Assembly: GCA_016786745.1 (NCBI GenBank)
Contig: JAEUVS010000045.1
Location: 1 to 64,000, forward strand
Origin: Chitinophagaceae bacterium
GTDB lineage: Bacteria; Bacteroidota; Bacteroidia; Chitinophagales; Chitinophagaceae
Direction: 5' to 3'
Length of the DNA: 64,000 nt
Shown: one piece after another, positions 33,669-42,558 of the stretch
Numbering within the stretch: the stretch's first letter is position 1
Layout of the letters: each line of letters starts with the position of its first letter
Translations under genes and position numbers: made by a program
Notes under the pieces: model-generated
What the model saw: only the letters and a program-made list of their open reading frames with translations
Database searches by the model: none
What the model was told of the DNA's origin: nothing

Positions 33669-34727
33669 ATGGCCTCCAACAGGATTGTTGAATTGTTGGG
33701 TGATAAGGCTTCATACCTGCTTGAACACACCAGCAAAACGGTAGATAAGTCATCGCTTACGCTGCCTTCGCCGAATCATGTAGAAGAGATTTGGATGAAT
33801 TCGGACAGAAACAACCAGGTGTTGAGAAGTTTACAGATCCTGATCGGTACGGGCAGGCTGGCGAACACGGGTTACATTTCCATTTTTCCTGTTGACCAGG
33901 GCATAGAACATAGTGCGGGTGCGGCATTCGCGCCAAACCCGATTTATTTTGATCCCGGGAACATAGTAAAGTTGGCCATCGAGGCAGGTTGTAATTCTGT
34001 GGCTTCGACTTTTGGCGTGCTTGGCATTCTAAGTAGAAAATATGCGCATCGCATTCCTTTTGTTGTGAAGTTAAACCACAACGAATTTCTAAGCTATCCT
34101 AACAGGTATGACCAAACGATGTTTGGTTCGGTAAAAACCGCATGGAATATGGGCGCGGTGGCAGTGGGTGCGACGGTTTATTGGGGATCGCAGGAGAGTT
34201 CCAGGCAACTGAAAGAAGTTGCAGAAGCATTTGAACTCGCGCACGAGTTAGGCATGGCAACGATACTGTGGTGTTACACGAGAAACAGCGCATTTAAAGT
34301 AGATGGCGTGGATTATCATACTGCCGCAGATTTTACAGGGCAGGCAAACCATCTTGGAGTAACCATCCAGGCCGATATTATCAAGCAAAAAATTCCTACC
34401 AATAATGGTGGCTATCTCGCCACAAAACATGGAAAAACTTCGAAGCTGGTATATGAAAAACTGACCAGCGACCACCCGATTGACCTGTGCCGCTACCAGG
34501 TGCTGAATTGCTACAGCGGTCGCGTGGGGTTGATAAATAGTGGTGGTGAAAGTAAAGGCGATTCTGACCTTGTTGAATCTGTTACCACTGCGGTTATTAA
34601 TAAACGCGCGGGTGGAATGGGTTTAATTTTAGGTAGAAAAGCGTTTCAACGGCCATTCAAAGAAGGTATTGAGTTGCTAAACGCTACGCAGGATGTGTAT
34701 TTGGATCGGTCTATTACTATTGCATAG
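33669..34727 (+). CDS. Class I fructose-bisphosphate aldolase (FbaB/DhnA type)
   Basis: Schiff-base aldolase, unrelated in mechanism to the preceding class II enzyme. 352 residues, the E. coli FbaB length. Motifs: [88 protein letters not shown] (Schiff-base Lys region) and [14 protein letters not shown]. It lies 12 bases behind the class II gene, so both aldolases are made from one mRNA. A 12-bp hairpin with C/T tract follows the stop. Confidence 0.94.
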   Translation: MASNRIVELLGDKASYLLEHTSKTVDKSSLTLPSPNHVEEIWMNSDRNNQVLRSLQILIGTGRLANTGYISIFPVDQGIEHSAGAAFAPNPIYFDPGNIVKLAIEAGCNSVASTFGVLGILSRKYAHRIPFVVKLNHNEFLSYPNRYDQTMFGSVKTAWNMGAVAVGATVYWGSQESSRQLKEVAEAFELAHELGMATILWCYTRNSAFKVDGVDYHTAADFTGQANHLGVTIQADIIKQKIPTNNGGYLATKHGKTSKLVYEKLTSDHPIDLCRYQVLNCYSGRVGLINSGGESKGDSDLVESVTTAVINKRAGGMGLILGRKAFQRPFKEGIELLNATQDVYLDRSITIA

Positions 34728-34729
34728 CA

Positions 34730-34769
34730 GAGGGGAGAAGGGAAAAGGGAGACGTGTACTTCTCCCCTC
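34730..34769 (+). terminator. Hairpin with pyrimidine tract after the class I aldolase gene
   Basis: GAGGGGAGAAG (34730-34740) pairs perfectly with CTTCTCCCCTC (34759-34769), starting 2 bases after the class I aldolase stop codon. A CTCCCCTCTCCCCTTT tract follows. Position fits a terminator, but the tail is C/T rather than T, so function is uncertain. Confidence 0.45.
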
Positions 34770-34819
34770 TCCCCTCTCCCCTTTCCCCCCTTGGCATAAG
34801 TTTTTTATCTCATCTATCC

Positions 34820-35080
34820 ATGGCGAATAAATCTTCAAAATCCCCGAGCGGGGAAGCGAGAGAAGAGCCTAATGAGCACATTCGCAGGCAGGAAATTGAA
34901 AAACAGGATATTAAAGCTAATTCCGGAACCCCGGGGTCCATGCCCGTTCCAAAGCAGGAAAACCTGCAAAACAGGGGCTTCCAGGAAGACCAGCCTGGAA
35001 ATCCTGTACGAACAACCGGCTCTACGAAAAAAGACCAGGAAAGTCCCCCAACAGGGGAACCTGACCCTCATGAACGCTGA
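34820..35080 (+). CDS. Small disordered hydrophilic protein
   Basis: 86 residues from the ATG at 34820 (MANKSSKSPSGEAREEPNEH). Composition is Lys, Glu, Pro, Gly, Asn and Gln with no hydrophobic core, signal peptide or Cys. It looks intrinsically disordered. No family recognised. A second, similarly composed small gene follows 24 bases later, so the pair may be a stress-related unit. That is only a suggestion from composition. Confidence 0.55.
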   Translation: MANKSSKSPSGEAREEPNEHIRRQEIEKQDIKANSGTPGSMPVPKQENLQNRGFQEDQPGNPVRTTGSTKKDQESPPTGEPDPHER

Positions 35081-35104
35081 TTATTCACTATTAAAAAGTA
35101 AACT

Positions 35105-35401
35105 ATGGCTAAGAAAGATATGTCAGATCAAAAAGGAACAGACAGAGACGTACGTCCTCAAAAGGGACAACAGTCGAACGAAAATTGGGATGATAATAAT
35201 ACCGAGCGCTCTTCCGGAACAACTTCCGGCAGAGGAAGCGACGCAAGACGAATAGATGATGAAACGAACACCACAGGAGTAGGCTCAAGTCAACAAAGCG
35301 AAGATGAGAACGTCGGACCTCTTGAATCCGACCTGGAACAACTACCCAGCGACAAAAAAAGGGATCGTGGAGAAAACCTTACCGGTCCTGGTTTAGGGTA
35401 A
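35105..35401 (+). CDS. Small disordered acidic protein
   Basis: 98 residues (MAKKDMSDQKGTDRDVRPQK...), rich in Asp, Ser, Gly, Gln, Asn and Arg, with almost no hydrophobic residues apart from VGPLESDLEQLP. Likely disordered in the cytoplasm. No family is recognised. It follows the 86-residue disordered protein in the same orientation and ends 21 bases before a strong hairpin terminator. Confidence 0.6.
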   Translation: MAKKDMSDQKGTDRDVRPQKGQQSNENWDDNNTERSSGTTSGRGSDARRIDDETNTTGVGSSQQSEDENVGPLESDLEQLPSDKKRDRGENLTGPGLG

Positions 35402-35422
35402 AGAGCTCTATGATTATTTGCG

Positions 35423-35458
35423 AATTCCCCGTTTCTGATTTTTTAGTAACGGGGAATT
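35423..35458. terminator. Bidirectional terminator
   Basis: AATTCCCCGTT (35423-35433) and AACGGGGAATT (35448-35458) form a perfect 11-bp stem with a T-rich 14-base loop; TGCGTTTTTGG follows on the plus strand. It lies between convergent genes (35401 and 35507) and can serve both. Confidence 0.8.
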
Positions 35459-35506
35459 TGCGTTTTTGGATTTGCCCGCAACTCGTTGCCTGCCGCAAGC
35501 CAAAAA

Positions 35507-37147
35507 TTATTTAAACACTTCCTCAATAACCTCTCCCACACATCCACTCGGCATTTGTATTCGCAGCATCGCAGCAATCGTAGGGGCCACATCAGTCATA
35601 TGCGTTTCGCGATTAGTTTTTCCGGGTTTCACATTCCACCCGTACCACAACAACGGAATATGGGAATCATAAGGATTCCATGAACCATGCGACGTGCCCG
35701 TATAACCTCCGTGCATATAACCCGGCTTAAGCATAATTTGAATATCTCCACTCCTCTTCGCATTGTATCCGTTCGCCGCCTGTTTAGCAATAAACTCCGG
35801 AAGCGGAACATTCTGAAGATCTTCATACGCGAAAGCCCTTTCCACCTCGGGCAACGTTAACAGGAAATCCGTTGCGGTTTTAAATACTTCCTTTTTATCA
35901 AGCCTCAACGAATCAATTAAATGATGGCTGATATAAAGCTGATAGTTATCCGACGCAACAAGAAATTTATAATTGCCGTACTTTTTCTGCAAAACAGAAT
36001 CAACACCGTTCTCAATTCTTTCATACCTGAAACCACCTCCGGGAAGATTATACTCCATAGAGAAACCTCCCGAATGTGCAGCTCCGTGATCAGCAGAAAG
36101 AAAAACGAGGTACTGCCCTGCGCCAACTTTTTTATCCAGGAAAGAAAACAACTCACCCAACTCTTTGTCGAGCCTTAAATATCCATCTTCAGATTCAATC
36201 GAATTCGGGCCGAATGTATGACCAATATAATCGGGCGATGAAAAGCTCACCGTAAGAAAATCAGCGATGCTGTCCTTACCCAATTGTTCGTTGTCTACAG
36301 CTGCCATTGCCATTTGCTTTGTAAGCGTATTTCCAAATGGCGTGGCCGTTAACGTACCGTAGCTTGTGCCACCGATAAATTTTTCCAGTTTATAAGGAAA
36401 CGCTTTCTGGTCCTGCCCAAACGGTTTTCCTTCCCACGGCATATCATCCCTGGTGCTTTGCGTGTATGTTTCTATTGGATATAAAGTGTTCCATCCTTTT
36501 TTAAAATACTGGTCAGGATATTTCCTGCTGTTGAATTCGGTTACCCATTGGGGTAAGTTCTGCATGTAGTATGTAGAAGAAATGAAGTTGCCGGTTTCAG
36601 GGTCGTACCAGTATGCCGCGTTAGCGATGTGACCCGCAGGTAATATCGCTCCGCGATCTTTGAATGCAACGCCAACAACTTTGCTTCTGAAATTCGTCGC
36701 GAGTTTCAATTCATCGGCGATGGAAGTAACGATCATATTACGCGGACTCATTTTTCCCGCATCGCGGGTAGTGCCTACTCCATTGACGGTACTGTCGCCC
36801 GCGCAGTAAACAAACTTTCCGGTCGTTCTGTCGTACCAGTCGTTACCCGCAATTCCGTGAATCGCGGGAACGGATCCGGTGAACAGGCATGTATGTCCGC
36901 ATGCCGTTACAGTGGGAATATAGTTGATGAAAGTATTCTCGCAGCTGAAGCCGCGGTTGATCATTCTCTTGAATCCGCCATCGGCAGCATAGCGATCATA
37001 GTAACGGTAGAGGTAGTCCCACCGCATCTGGTCAACCACGATACCTACAACAAGTTTAGGACGGGAAACGGGATTTTTAGCTGTTTTAACCTGCGAAAAA
37101 GAGAAGTGTGAAATCAGGATCAACAACAACAACGATAAGGTGCGCAT
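35507..37147 (-). CDS. PafA-type alkaline phosphatase
   Basis: 546 residues from the ATG at 37147, with signal peptide MRTLSLLLLILISHFSFSQV. Alkaline phosphatase superfamily, phosphate-irrepressible PafA type: VGIVVDQMRWDYLYRYYDR (metal Asp), YIPTVTACGHTCLFTG (nucleophile Thr region), HGIAGNDWYDR (Asn), VAFKDRGAILPAGH (Lys-x-Arg), FSSPDYIGHTFGPNS and FLSADHGAAH (metal ligands). PafA monoesterases act in the periplasm and are common in Bacteroidota. Converges with the disordered-protein pair across a terminator. Confidence 0.93.
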   Translation of the reverse strand: MRTLSLLLLILISHFSFSQVKTAKNPVSRPKLVVGIVVDQMRWDYLYRYYDRYAADGGFKRMINRGFSCENTFINYIPTVTACGHTCLFTGSVPAIHGIAGNDWYDRTTGKFVYCAGDSTVNGVGTTRDAGKMSPRNMIVTSIADELKLATNFRSKVVGVAFKDRGAILPAGHIANAAYWYDPETGNFISSTYYMQNLPQWVTEFNSRKYPDQYFKKGWNTLYPIETYTQSTRDDMPWEGKPFGQDQKAFPYKLEKFIGGTSYGTLTATPFGNTLTKQMAMAAVDNEQLGKDSIADFLTVSFSSPDYIGHTFGPNSIESEDGYLRLDKELGELFSFLDKKVGAGQYLVFLSADHGAAHSGGFSMEYNLPGGGFRYERIENGVDSVLQKKYGNYKFLVASDNYQLYISHHLIDSLRLDKKEVFKTATDFLLTLPEVERAFAYEDLQNVPLPEFIAKQAANGYNAKRSGDIQIMLKPGYMHGGYTGTSHGSWNPYDSHIPLLWYGWNVKPGKTNRETHMTDVAPTIAAMLRIQMPSGCVGEVIEEVFK

Positions 37148-37236
37148 TAACAAACGATTTTATTTCAAAGGGTTAAAAGTAAACATTTATGCGGTTGGAT
37201 AATACAATCAAAAGCTCGTCACAAATTATTAATAGT

Positions 37237-37244
37237 TACCTTTG
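37237..37244 (+). promoter_or_regulatory. -7 motif (TACCTTTG) of the SPT gene
   Basis: TACCTTTGCGGC matches TAnnTTTG exactly with the CGG extension seen at other promoters in this window, 23 bases before the ATG at 37268 in an intergenic gap between divergent genes. Confidence 0.6.
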
Positions 37245-37267
37245 CGGCATTTAAAATCTTCTACTTT

Positions 37268-38524
37268 ATGGCAGATATCTTCGAGAAGCTTCTCAGAAAT
37301 TATGGTCCCATTGGTCAGCACCGCGAAAGAGCGCATGGTTATTTTGCTTTCCCGAAACTTGAAGGCGAAATATCTAACAGGATGAAGTTTCGCGGAAAAG
37401 AAATGATCGTATGGAGCCTTAACAATTACCTCGGGCTTGCCAATCATCCCGAAGTAAGAAAAACTGACGCTGAAGCGGCGAAGGAATATGGCCTCGCGCT
37501 CCCTATGGGGGCACGCATGATGAGTGGAAACAGTAATCACCATGAAAAACTGGAAGCTGAACTCGCCGCCTTTGAAGGCAAGGAAGATGCTATCCTTGTA
37601 AACTTCGGCTACCAGGGTATGGTAAGTCTCATAGACGTTATCTGCGGCCGTCACGATGTAATAGTGTACGACGCCGAGAGCCACGCCTGCATCATAGATG
37701 GGCTGCGACTTCATCCTGGCCACCGTTATGTTTTCAAGCACAACGATGTTGAGGATTGTGAAAAACAATTGCAGCGCGCTACATCGCTCATAGAAAAACA
37801 AAAGGCAGGAGGCATACTCGTAATCACCGAAGGAGTATTCGGTATGGCCGGCGACCAGGGTAAGCTGAAAGAAATCGCCGCGTTGAAAGACAAGTATGAA
37901 TTCAGGTTACTGGTTGACGATGCACATGGGTTCGGAACGCTTGGAAAAACAGGCGCAGGCGCAGGAGAAGAGCAGGGTGTGCAGCATAAAATAGATTTAT
38001 ACTTTTCAACCTTCGCGAAATCCATGGCATCCATCGGAGCATTTATCGCGGGAGATAAAAACATTATAGACTACGTTCGCTACAATATCCGTTCGCAAAT
38101 ATTCGCCAAAAGTTTGCCTATGCCGCTTGTGATAGGAAACCTGAAACGCCTCGAGCTGCTTCGGACACAACCGCAACTCAAGCAAAAATTGTGGGACAAT
38201 GCAAAAAAATTACAGAACGGTCTGAAGGAACGCGGATTCGACATCGGTAAAACCGATTCGGTAGTTACACCCGTGTATATGAAAGGTGGTGTGGAAGAAG
38301 CGACGGCAATGGTGATGGACATACGTGAAAACTATCGCATCTTCTGTTCGATAGTTGTTTACCCTGTAATACCAAAGGGACATATCATCTACCGCCTCAT
38401 ACCTACAGCAGCGCATACCGACCAGGATATCAAAGAAACACTTGAAGCATTTTCAGCCACAAAGAAAAAACTCGACGCAGGAGAATATAAAGTAGAAGCG
38501 ATTCCCGATATGGCTAATGCGTAA
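37268..38524 (+). CDS. Serine palmitoyltransferase
   Basis: Alpha-oxoamine synthase: L-serine plus fatty acyl-CoA to 3-ketosphinganine, first step of sphingolipid synthesis, a hallmark of Bacteroidota. 418 residues with VWSLNNYLGLANHPEVRK, GARMMSGNSNHHEKLEAELA, NFGYQGMVSLIDVI, YDAESHACIIDGLRL, DDAHGFGTLGKTGAG and FSTFAKSMASIGAF (PLP Lys). The C-terminus has YPVIPKGHIIYRLIPTAAHT. A relative such as 2-amino-3-ketobutyrate CoA ligase is possible but the motifs and length favour SPT. Confidence 0.87.
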   Translation: MADIFEKLLRNYGPIGQHRERAHGYFAFPKLEGEISNRMKFRGKEMIVWSLNNYLGLANHPEVRKTDAEAAKEYGLALPMGARMMSGNSNHHEKLEAELAAFEGKEDAILVNFGYQGMVSLIDVICGRHDVIVYDAESHACIIDGLRLHPGHRYVFKHNDVEDCEKQLQRATSLIEKQKAGGILVITEGVFGMAGDQGKLKEIAALKDKYEFRLLVDDAHGFGTLGKTGAGAGEEQGVQHKIDLYFSTFAKSMASIGAFIAGDKNIIDYVRYNIRSQIFAKSLPMPLVIGNLKRLELLRTQPQLKQKLWDNAKKLQNGLKERGFDIGKTDSVVTPVYMKGGVEEATAMVMDIRENYRIFCSIVVYPVIPKGHIIYRLIPTAAHTDQDIKETLEAFSATKKKLDAGEYKVEAIPDMANA

Positions 38525-38712
38525 ACGAAAAATGCCTCCGGAGAGGAGGCACGTTCTAATCGAATACCGTTAACCATTAAACCTTATCCTATGAAAGCAA
38601 CAAATTTAAGGGCATAAAAGCTATATATAGAGTTTTTGCTAATTTGTTTTTTCTGAATTTCAAATATTGATGTGTATCAAGACTAAGAAATATCCCTTAT
38701 TAAAACCGGGTC
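38525..38712 (+). other. Structured intergenic segment after the SPT gene
   Basis: Starts with a GCCTCC-GGAGA-GGAGGC hairpin (38535-38551), then AACCATTAAACCTTATCCT and an 8-codon ORF (ATG at 38591, MKATNLRA), then AT-rich sequence. On the minus strand the hairpin is followed by ATTTTTCG and could terminate transcription from that side. No known RNA family recognised. Confidence 0.35.
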
Positions 38713-39279
38713 ATGCAGAATAAGATTCTTCTTGCCATTACAGGGGCGAGTGGATCGATTTATGCAAGGCTCCTCATAGAAAAAATTCTCGGCCTGACGT
38801 CGCAGGTGGAGGAATTTTCGGTGGTAATGACAGAGAACGCGAAGACAGTTTGGGAAACGGAGCTTGGCGACAGGTCGTTTGAGAAATATGCAGTGAAATA
38901 TTACAGCACGCAGGATTTTTCGGCACCGTTTGCGTCGGGTTCGGGGCAGTATAATATCATGATCATAGCGCCATGTTCTATGGGCACACTCGGAAGAATT
39001 GCCTCCGGCGTTTCATCTGATCTCATTACCCGATCTGCTGATGTAATATTGAAAGAAAGGAGAAAGTTGATCTGTATGGTGAGAGATACACCATATAATC
39101 TCATTCACATCCGCAATATGGAAACCGTTACCCTCGCAGGGGGAATAATTTGCCCGGCCACTCCATCATTCTACAGCAAGCCCAAAACAATAGACGAAGT
39201 AGCGGCAACGGTAGCCGACAGAGCCCTTGATCTCGCCGGTTTAGATATAAAGGCGTTCCGGTGGGGAAGCTCACTTTAA
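38713..39279 (+). CDS. UbiX-family flavin prenyltransferase
   Basis: Makes prenylated FMN, the cofactor of UbiD decarboxylases. 188 residues: ITGASGSIYARLLIEKIL (FMN-binding), VVMTENAKTVWETELGD, MIIAPCSMGTLGRIASGVSSDLITRSADVILKERRKL (signature) and TPYNLIHIRNMETVTLAGG. No UbiD-like gene is in the window. In Bacteroidota the partner is usually a UbiD homologue in menaquinone synthesis. Confidence 0.94.
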   Translation: MQNKILLAITGASGSIYARLLIEKILGLTSQVEEFSVVMTENAKTVWETELGDRSFEKYAVKYYSTQDFSAPFASGSGQYNIMIIAPCSMGTLGRIASGVSSDLITRSADVILKERRKLICMVRDTPYNLIHIRNMETVTLAGGIICPATPSFYSKPKTIDEVAATVADRALDLAGLDIKAFRWGSSL

Positions 39280-39347
39280 CATTAAAATTGAATTAATCCT
39301 GCAAACCATTCATATACAATTGCGGTCTAAGGATTGCTGCATTACGA

Positions 39348-39355
39348 TATATTTG
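39348..39355 (+). promoter_or_regulatory. -7 motif (TATATTTG) of lolA
   Basis: TATATTTGCGGC matches TAnnTTTG and carries the CGG extension; it lies 40 bases before the lolA ATG at 39396. No properly spaced -33 TTG was identified. Confidence 0.5.
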
Positions 39356-39395
39356 CGGCTCTATAAAAAAGGCTTTGATAACTAATACCTAAGAA

Positions 39396-40043
39396 ATGAG
39401 AAAAATAATTTTACTGTTGGGATTGGCGATTAGTGTGTTAACGGCGTTTACGCAGGGCAATGATCCCGCGGCTAAAAAGGTGCTCGACGGGGTAAGTAAA
39501 AAGTTCAAATCGTATAAGGCAGTTCAATCCACATTTACCCTCCAGATAGAAGACGCGAACGGCAAAGTGCAGGGAACGAAAAAAGGGACCGTTTATATGA
39601 AGGGTCCAAAGTACAGGGTGAATATAACAGGACAGGAAATTTACAGCGATGGAAAGAATGTGTGGACATACGACAAGGCTGCGAACGAGGTTACGATTAC
39701 CCAGCTTGATCCTTCAGGCAGCGGCATAACTCCACAGAAATTATTTACTTCTTTTTACGATAACGATTTTCTCTATAAGCTGAATGGAGAGAAGAAAGAA
39801 GGCACGAAAACTCTACAGGAAATCGAGATGACGCCGGTTGATAAAACGAAGTCGTTTCATAAGGTTTACCTGCTGGTAGATAAAAAGAATCAAACGATTT
39901 ATTCTACGAGAGTGCTGGAGAAGAATGGGAACAAGTATTCTTATACTGTGAATTCGATGAATGGAAAAGCGCCGGTGGCGGATGAGGTGTTCGTATTTAA
40001 TAAAGCGAAGTTTCCTGGCGTTGAGGAAGTGGATTTAAGGTAG
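39396..40043 (+). CDS. lolA: Outer-membrane lipoprotein carrier LolA
   Basis: Periplasmic chaperone moving lipoproteins from the inner to the outer membrane. 215 residues with signal peptide MRKIILLLGLAISVLTAFTQ. The LolA fold is recognisable from VLDGVSKKFKSYKAVQSTFTLQI, KGTVYMKGPKYRVNITGQEI, YSDGKNVWTYDKAANEVTI and the C-terminal VFNKAKFPGVEEVDLR. It converges on ftsK; lolA and ftsK are often neighbours in Bacteroidota, though here in opposite orientation. Confidence 0.9.
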   Translation: MRKIILLLGLAISVLTAFTQGNDPAAKKVLDGVSKKFKSYKAVQSTFTLQIEDANGKVQGTKKGTVYMKGPKYRVNITGQEIYSDGKNVWTYDKAANEVTITQLDPSGSGITPQKLFTSFYDNDFLYKLNGEKKEGTKTLQEIEMTPVDKTKSFHKVYLLVDKKNQTIYSTRVLEKNGNKYSYTVNSMNGKAPVADEVFVFNKAKFPGVEEVDLR

Positions 40044-40044
40044 T

Positions 40045-40080
40045 GGCCGCGACTGCGTCGCTTTGGCCTGCGGCCTGCTT
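40045..40080 (+). terminator. Nested GC-rich hairpin between lolA and ftsK
   Basis: GGCCGC (40045-40050) pairs with GCGGCC (40070-40075) around an inner GCGAC-TGC-GTCGC hairpin. TGCTTTTA follows, running into the ftsK stop. Likely terminator for lolA, and partly similar to repeat debris elsewhere (GGCCTGCGGCC). Confidence 0.5.
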
Positions 40081-42558
40081 TTATAAAATTACTTTCAAGT
40101 GATTATCCAACTCAGCTTCAGTCTTAATCAACACATCCCTTGCTTTCGACCCCTGGTTCACTCCTACTACACCTGCAGCTTCCAGCTGATCCATTAAGCG
40201 CCCTGCACGGTTATAGCCGAGCTTCATTCTTCTTTGAATAAGTGAAGTAGAACCTACCTGGTTCTGAACAATCAACCGCGCAGCTTCTTCAAACAAAGGA
40301 TCCCTGTCGAGCAGGCTGAAATCCTTTCCATCCATATCCTTCTCATCAATATATTCAGGGAGGTAAAACGCCTGCGGATACCCACGCTGGTCGCCGATGA
40401 AATCGCAGATTTTATCTACTTCCGGGGTATCAACAAATGCGCATTGCAGCCGTGTAATTTCGCCGTTATATGATACAAGCATATCTCCTTTACCAATGAG
40501 TTGCTCGGCACCGCCTGTATCGAGAATAGTGCGCGAATCAATTTTAGAAGACACTTTAAACGCGATACGCGCAGGGAAGTTCGCCTTGATTGTACCGGTA
40601 ATAATATTCACCGACGGACGCTGGGTTGCGATAACCAGGTGTATACCCACCGCACGCGCCAGCTGCGCAAGACGCGCAATAGGCATTTCAATTTCCTTTC
40701 CCGCGGTCATGATCAGGTCAGCGAACTCGTCGATGATAAGAACAATGAACGGAAGGAACTGGTGACCCTTCTGGGGATTCAACCGGCGCTTTACAAACTT
40801 CTCATTGTATTCCCTGATGTTCCTCGCTCCAGCTTCCTTAAGAAGGTCGTACCGGTTATCCATTTCAATACACAACGCGTTCAGTGTATTGATCACCTTC
40901 TTTGTGTCTGTGATAATGGCTTCTTCTTCGCCGGGCAGCTTTGCGAGAAAATGTTTTTCGATCGTGCGGTACAAACTCAATTCCACTTTCTTTGGATCCA
41001 CCAGCACGAGTTTCAGTTGCGACGGATGTTTTTTGTACAACAACGAAACGAGTATCGCGTTCACACCAACCGATTTGCCCTGGCCGGTTGCACCCGCCAT
41101 CAACAGGTGCGGCATGGTGGTGAGGTCGACAATGAAATTTTCGTTGTCTATCTTTTTACCAATGGCTATTGGCAAACTGTAATTATTATGCTGAAACTTA
41201 TCAGATGCAAGCAGCGTGCGCATGCTCACGATTGTTTTCTTTACGTTAGGTACTTCGATACCTATCGTTCCTTTTCCGGGAATAGGTGCGATGATGCGTA
41301 TTCCGAGCGCGGCTAGACTAAGCGCTATATCGTCTTCAAGATTTTTAATTCTTGAGATGCGCACCCCTGCTGCAGGCACTATTTCATACAGGGTTACAGT
41401 TGGTCCTACAGTAGCGCTGATTTTTTGAATATTAATATCATAGTTTCTCAGGGTAGCGATAATCTGGTTTTTATTTGCTTCCAGCTCATTTGGATCCTGG
41501 ATGATTCTTTCGCTGCCATGCGCTTCGAGCAGGTCGAGTGCTGGATACCGGTAGTCGCGCAGGTCGAGGGTGGGTTCGTAGGGCTCGGAATCAATTGGAA
41601 CAACCGGTTCATCTGACTCTTCTTCCTCTTCCTGCGATTCGTTAATAACGAGTTCCGGCTCAGGAACATTCTTTTTTGATTTCTTTGATTCAGGCAGCGC
41701 CGGTTCAGCTTTCGGTTCATCCACTACGTTCATGCCCGCGGCAGTAATCGGATCAAGAGGCGGAAAATTTTCTTCTTCGGGTTCTTTTTCCACCAGTTTG
41801 AAATCGAGTGGCGCTTCTTCTTCTATTTGTTTTGGGGGAACGAGCCGGTTGCCCTCTTTTTTCAAACCATTTTTTTTCGGTTTCTCAATTAATTCTTCGA
41901 CTATTGGCTGGTCGATGGGTATAAACTCTTTCTGTTTGTCTTTCTTCGGAAGTTTAAATGCAGGGTTGAAGCGCCAGATAATGTATGCCAACCCCACTCC
42001 GAATAACAACGCCGCGGTGCCGAAAGTGCCGAGAAAGCTGTGCAGCCAACCCACGCACATATTTCCAAAAGCGCCGCCCCATGGAAATGCGCCGTTCTGG
42101 CCTATGAACGCGAGCAGTACGCTGAAATAAACTACTCCGGCGATCACATAGCGCAGATGGCGTTTGAAAGAAAAAACTTTCCTTCCCGTAAAAATATTTG
42201 CGCCGCCGGTAAAAAGTAAAATGCAGAACAGGTATGATGGCAGTCCGAATCCATTGTAAAAAAACTGGTGCGAAACCCAGGCGCCAAACATGCCGAGGAT
42301 GTTGGCGATCTTCGAATTCTCGCCGGGAAAAAATAAAGAGCCGTTTCTTACAGCGCTCTGATCTTCTTCCCATGTAAAAAGATATGAAGTGAAACTGGTG
42401 AATAGAAAAACGCAGGCGAGCAGCAGAAGTACCCCGACAATTTTGTGGGTACGTTCATCCTTAACAAGTTCCTTTACGCTTACCCTTTCTTCTTTTTCAG
42501 GTTTTAACGTTCCCGGATAGGATTTCTGGCTTTTGGAAGATTTTATTCGGTTCGCCAT
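40081..42558 (-). CDS. ftsK: DNA translocase FtsK
   Basis: Chromosome segregation ATPase at the division septum. 825 residues from the ATG at 42558 (MANRIKSSKSQKSYPG). Four N-terminal membrane segments (about 40-205: IVGVLLLLACVFLFTSFTSY, FGLPSYLFCILLFTG, YVIAGVVYFSVLLAFIG, ALLFGVGLAYIIW), a Pro/Glu-rich linker (~210-340), a motor domain with Walker A MAGATGQGKSVGVNA and FIVLIIDEFADLIM, and a C-terminal gamma domain (STSLIQRRMKLGYNRAGRLMDQLEAAG) that reads KOPS sites. Its start overlaps the DUF423 gene by 16 bases. Confidence 0.96.
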   Translation of the reverse strand: MANRIKSSKSQKSYPGTLKPEKEERVSVKELVKDERTHKIVGVLLLLACVFLFTSFTSYLFTWEEDQSAVRNGSLFFPGENSKIANILGMFGAWVSHQFFYNGFGLPSYLFCILLFTGGANIFTGRKVFSFKRHLRYVIAGVVYFSVLLAFIGQNGAFPWGGAFGNMCVGWLHSFLGTFGTAALLFGVGLAYIIWRFNPAFKLPKKDKQKEFIPIDQPIVEELIEKPKKNGLKKEGNRLVPPKQIEEEAPLDFKLVEKEPEEENFPPLDPITAAGMNVVDEPKAEPALPESKKSKKNVPEPELVINESQEEEEESDEPVVPIDSEPYEPTLDLRDYRYPALDLLEAHGSERIIQDPNELEANKNQIIATLRNYDINIQKISATVGPTVTLYEIVPAAGVRISRIKNLEDDIALSLAALGIRIIAPIPGKGTIGIEVPNVKKTIVSMRTLLASDKFQHNNYSLPIAIGKKIDNENFIVDLTTMPHLLMAGATGQGKSVGVNAILVSLLYKKHPSQLKLVLVDPKKVELSLYRTIEKHFLAKLPGEEEAIITDTKKVINTLNALCIEMDNRYDLLKEAGARNIREYNEKFVKRRLNPQKGHQFLPFIVLIIDEFADLIMTAGKEIEMPIARLAQLARAVGIHLVIATQRPSVNIITGTIKANFPARIAFKVSSKIDSRTILDTGGAEQLIGKGDMLVSYNGEITRLQCAFVDTPEVDKICDFIGDQRGYPQAFYLPEYIDEKDMDGKDFSLLDRDPLFEEAARLIVQNQVGSTSLIQRRMKLGYNRAGRLMDQLEAAGVVGVNQGSKARDVLIKTEAELDNHLKVIL

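Noticed and set aside
40501-41316. 271-codon plus-strand ORF inside ftsK
   Set aside because: Antisense shadow of the FtsK motor domain; no recognisable domain.
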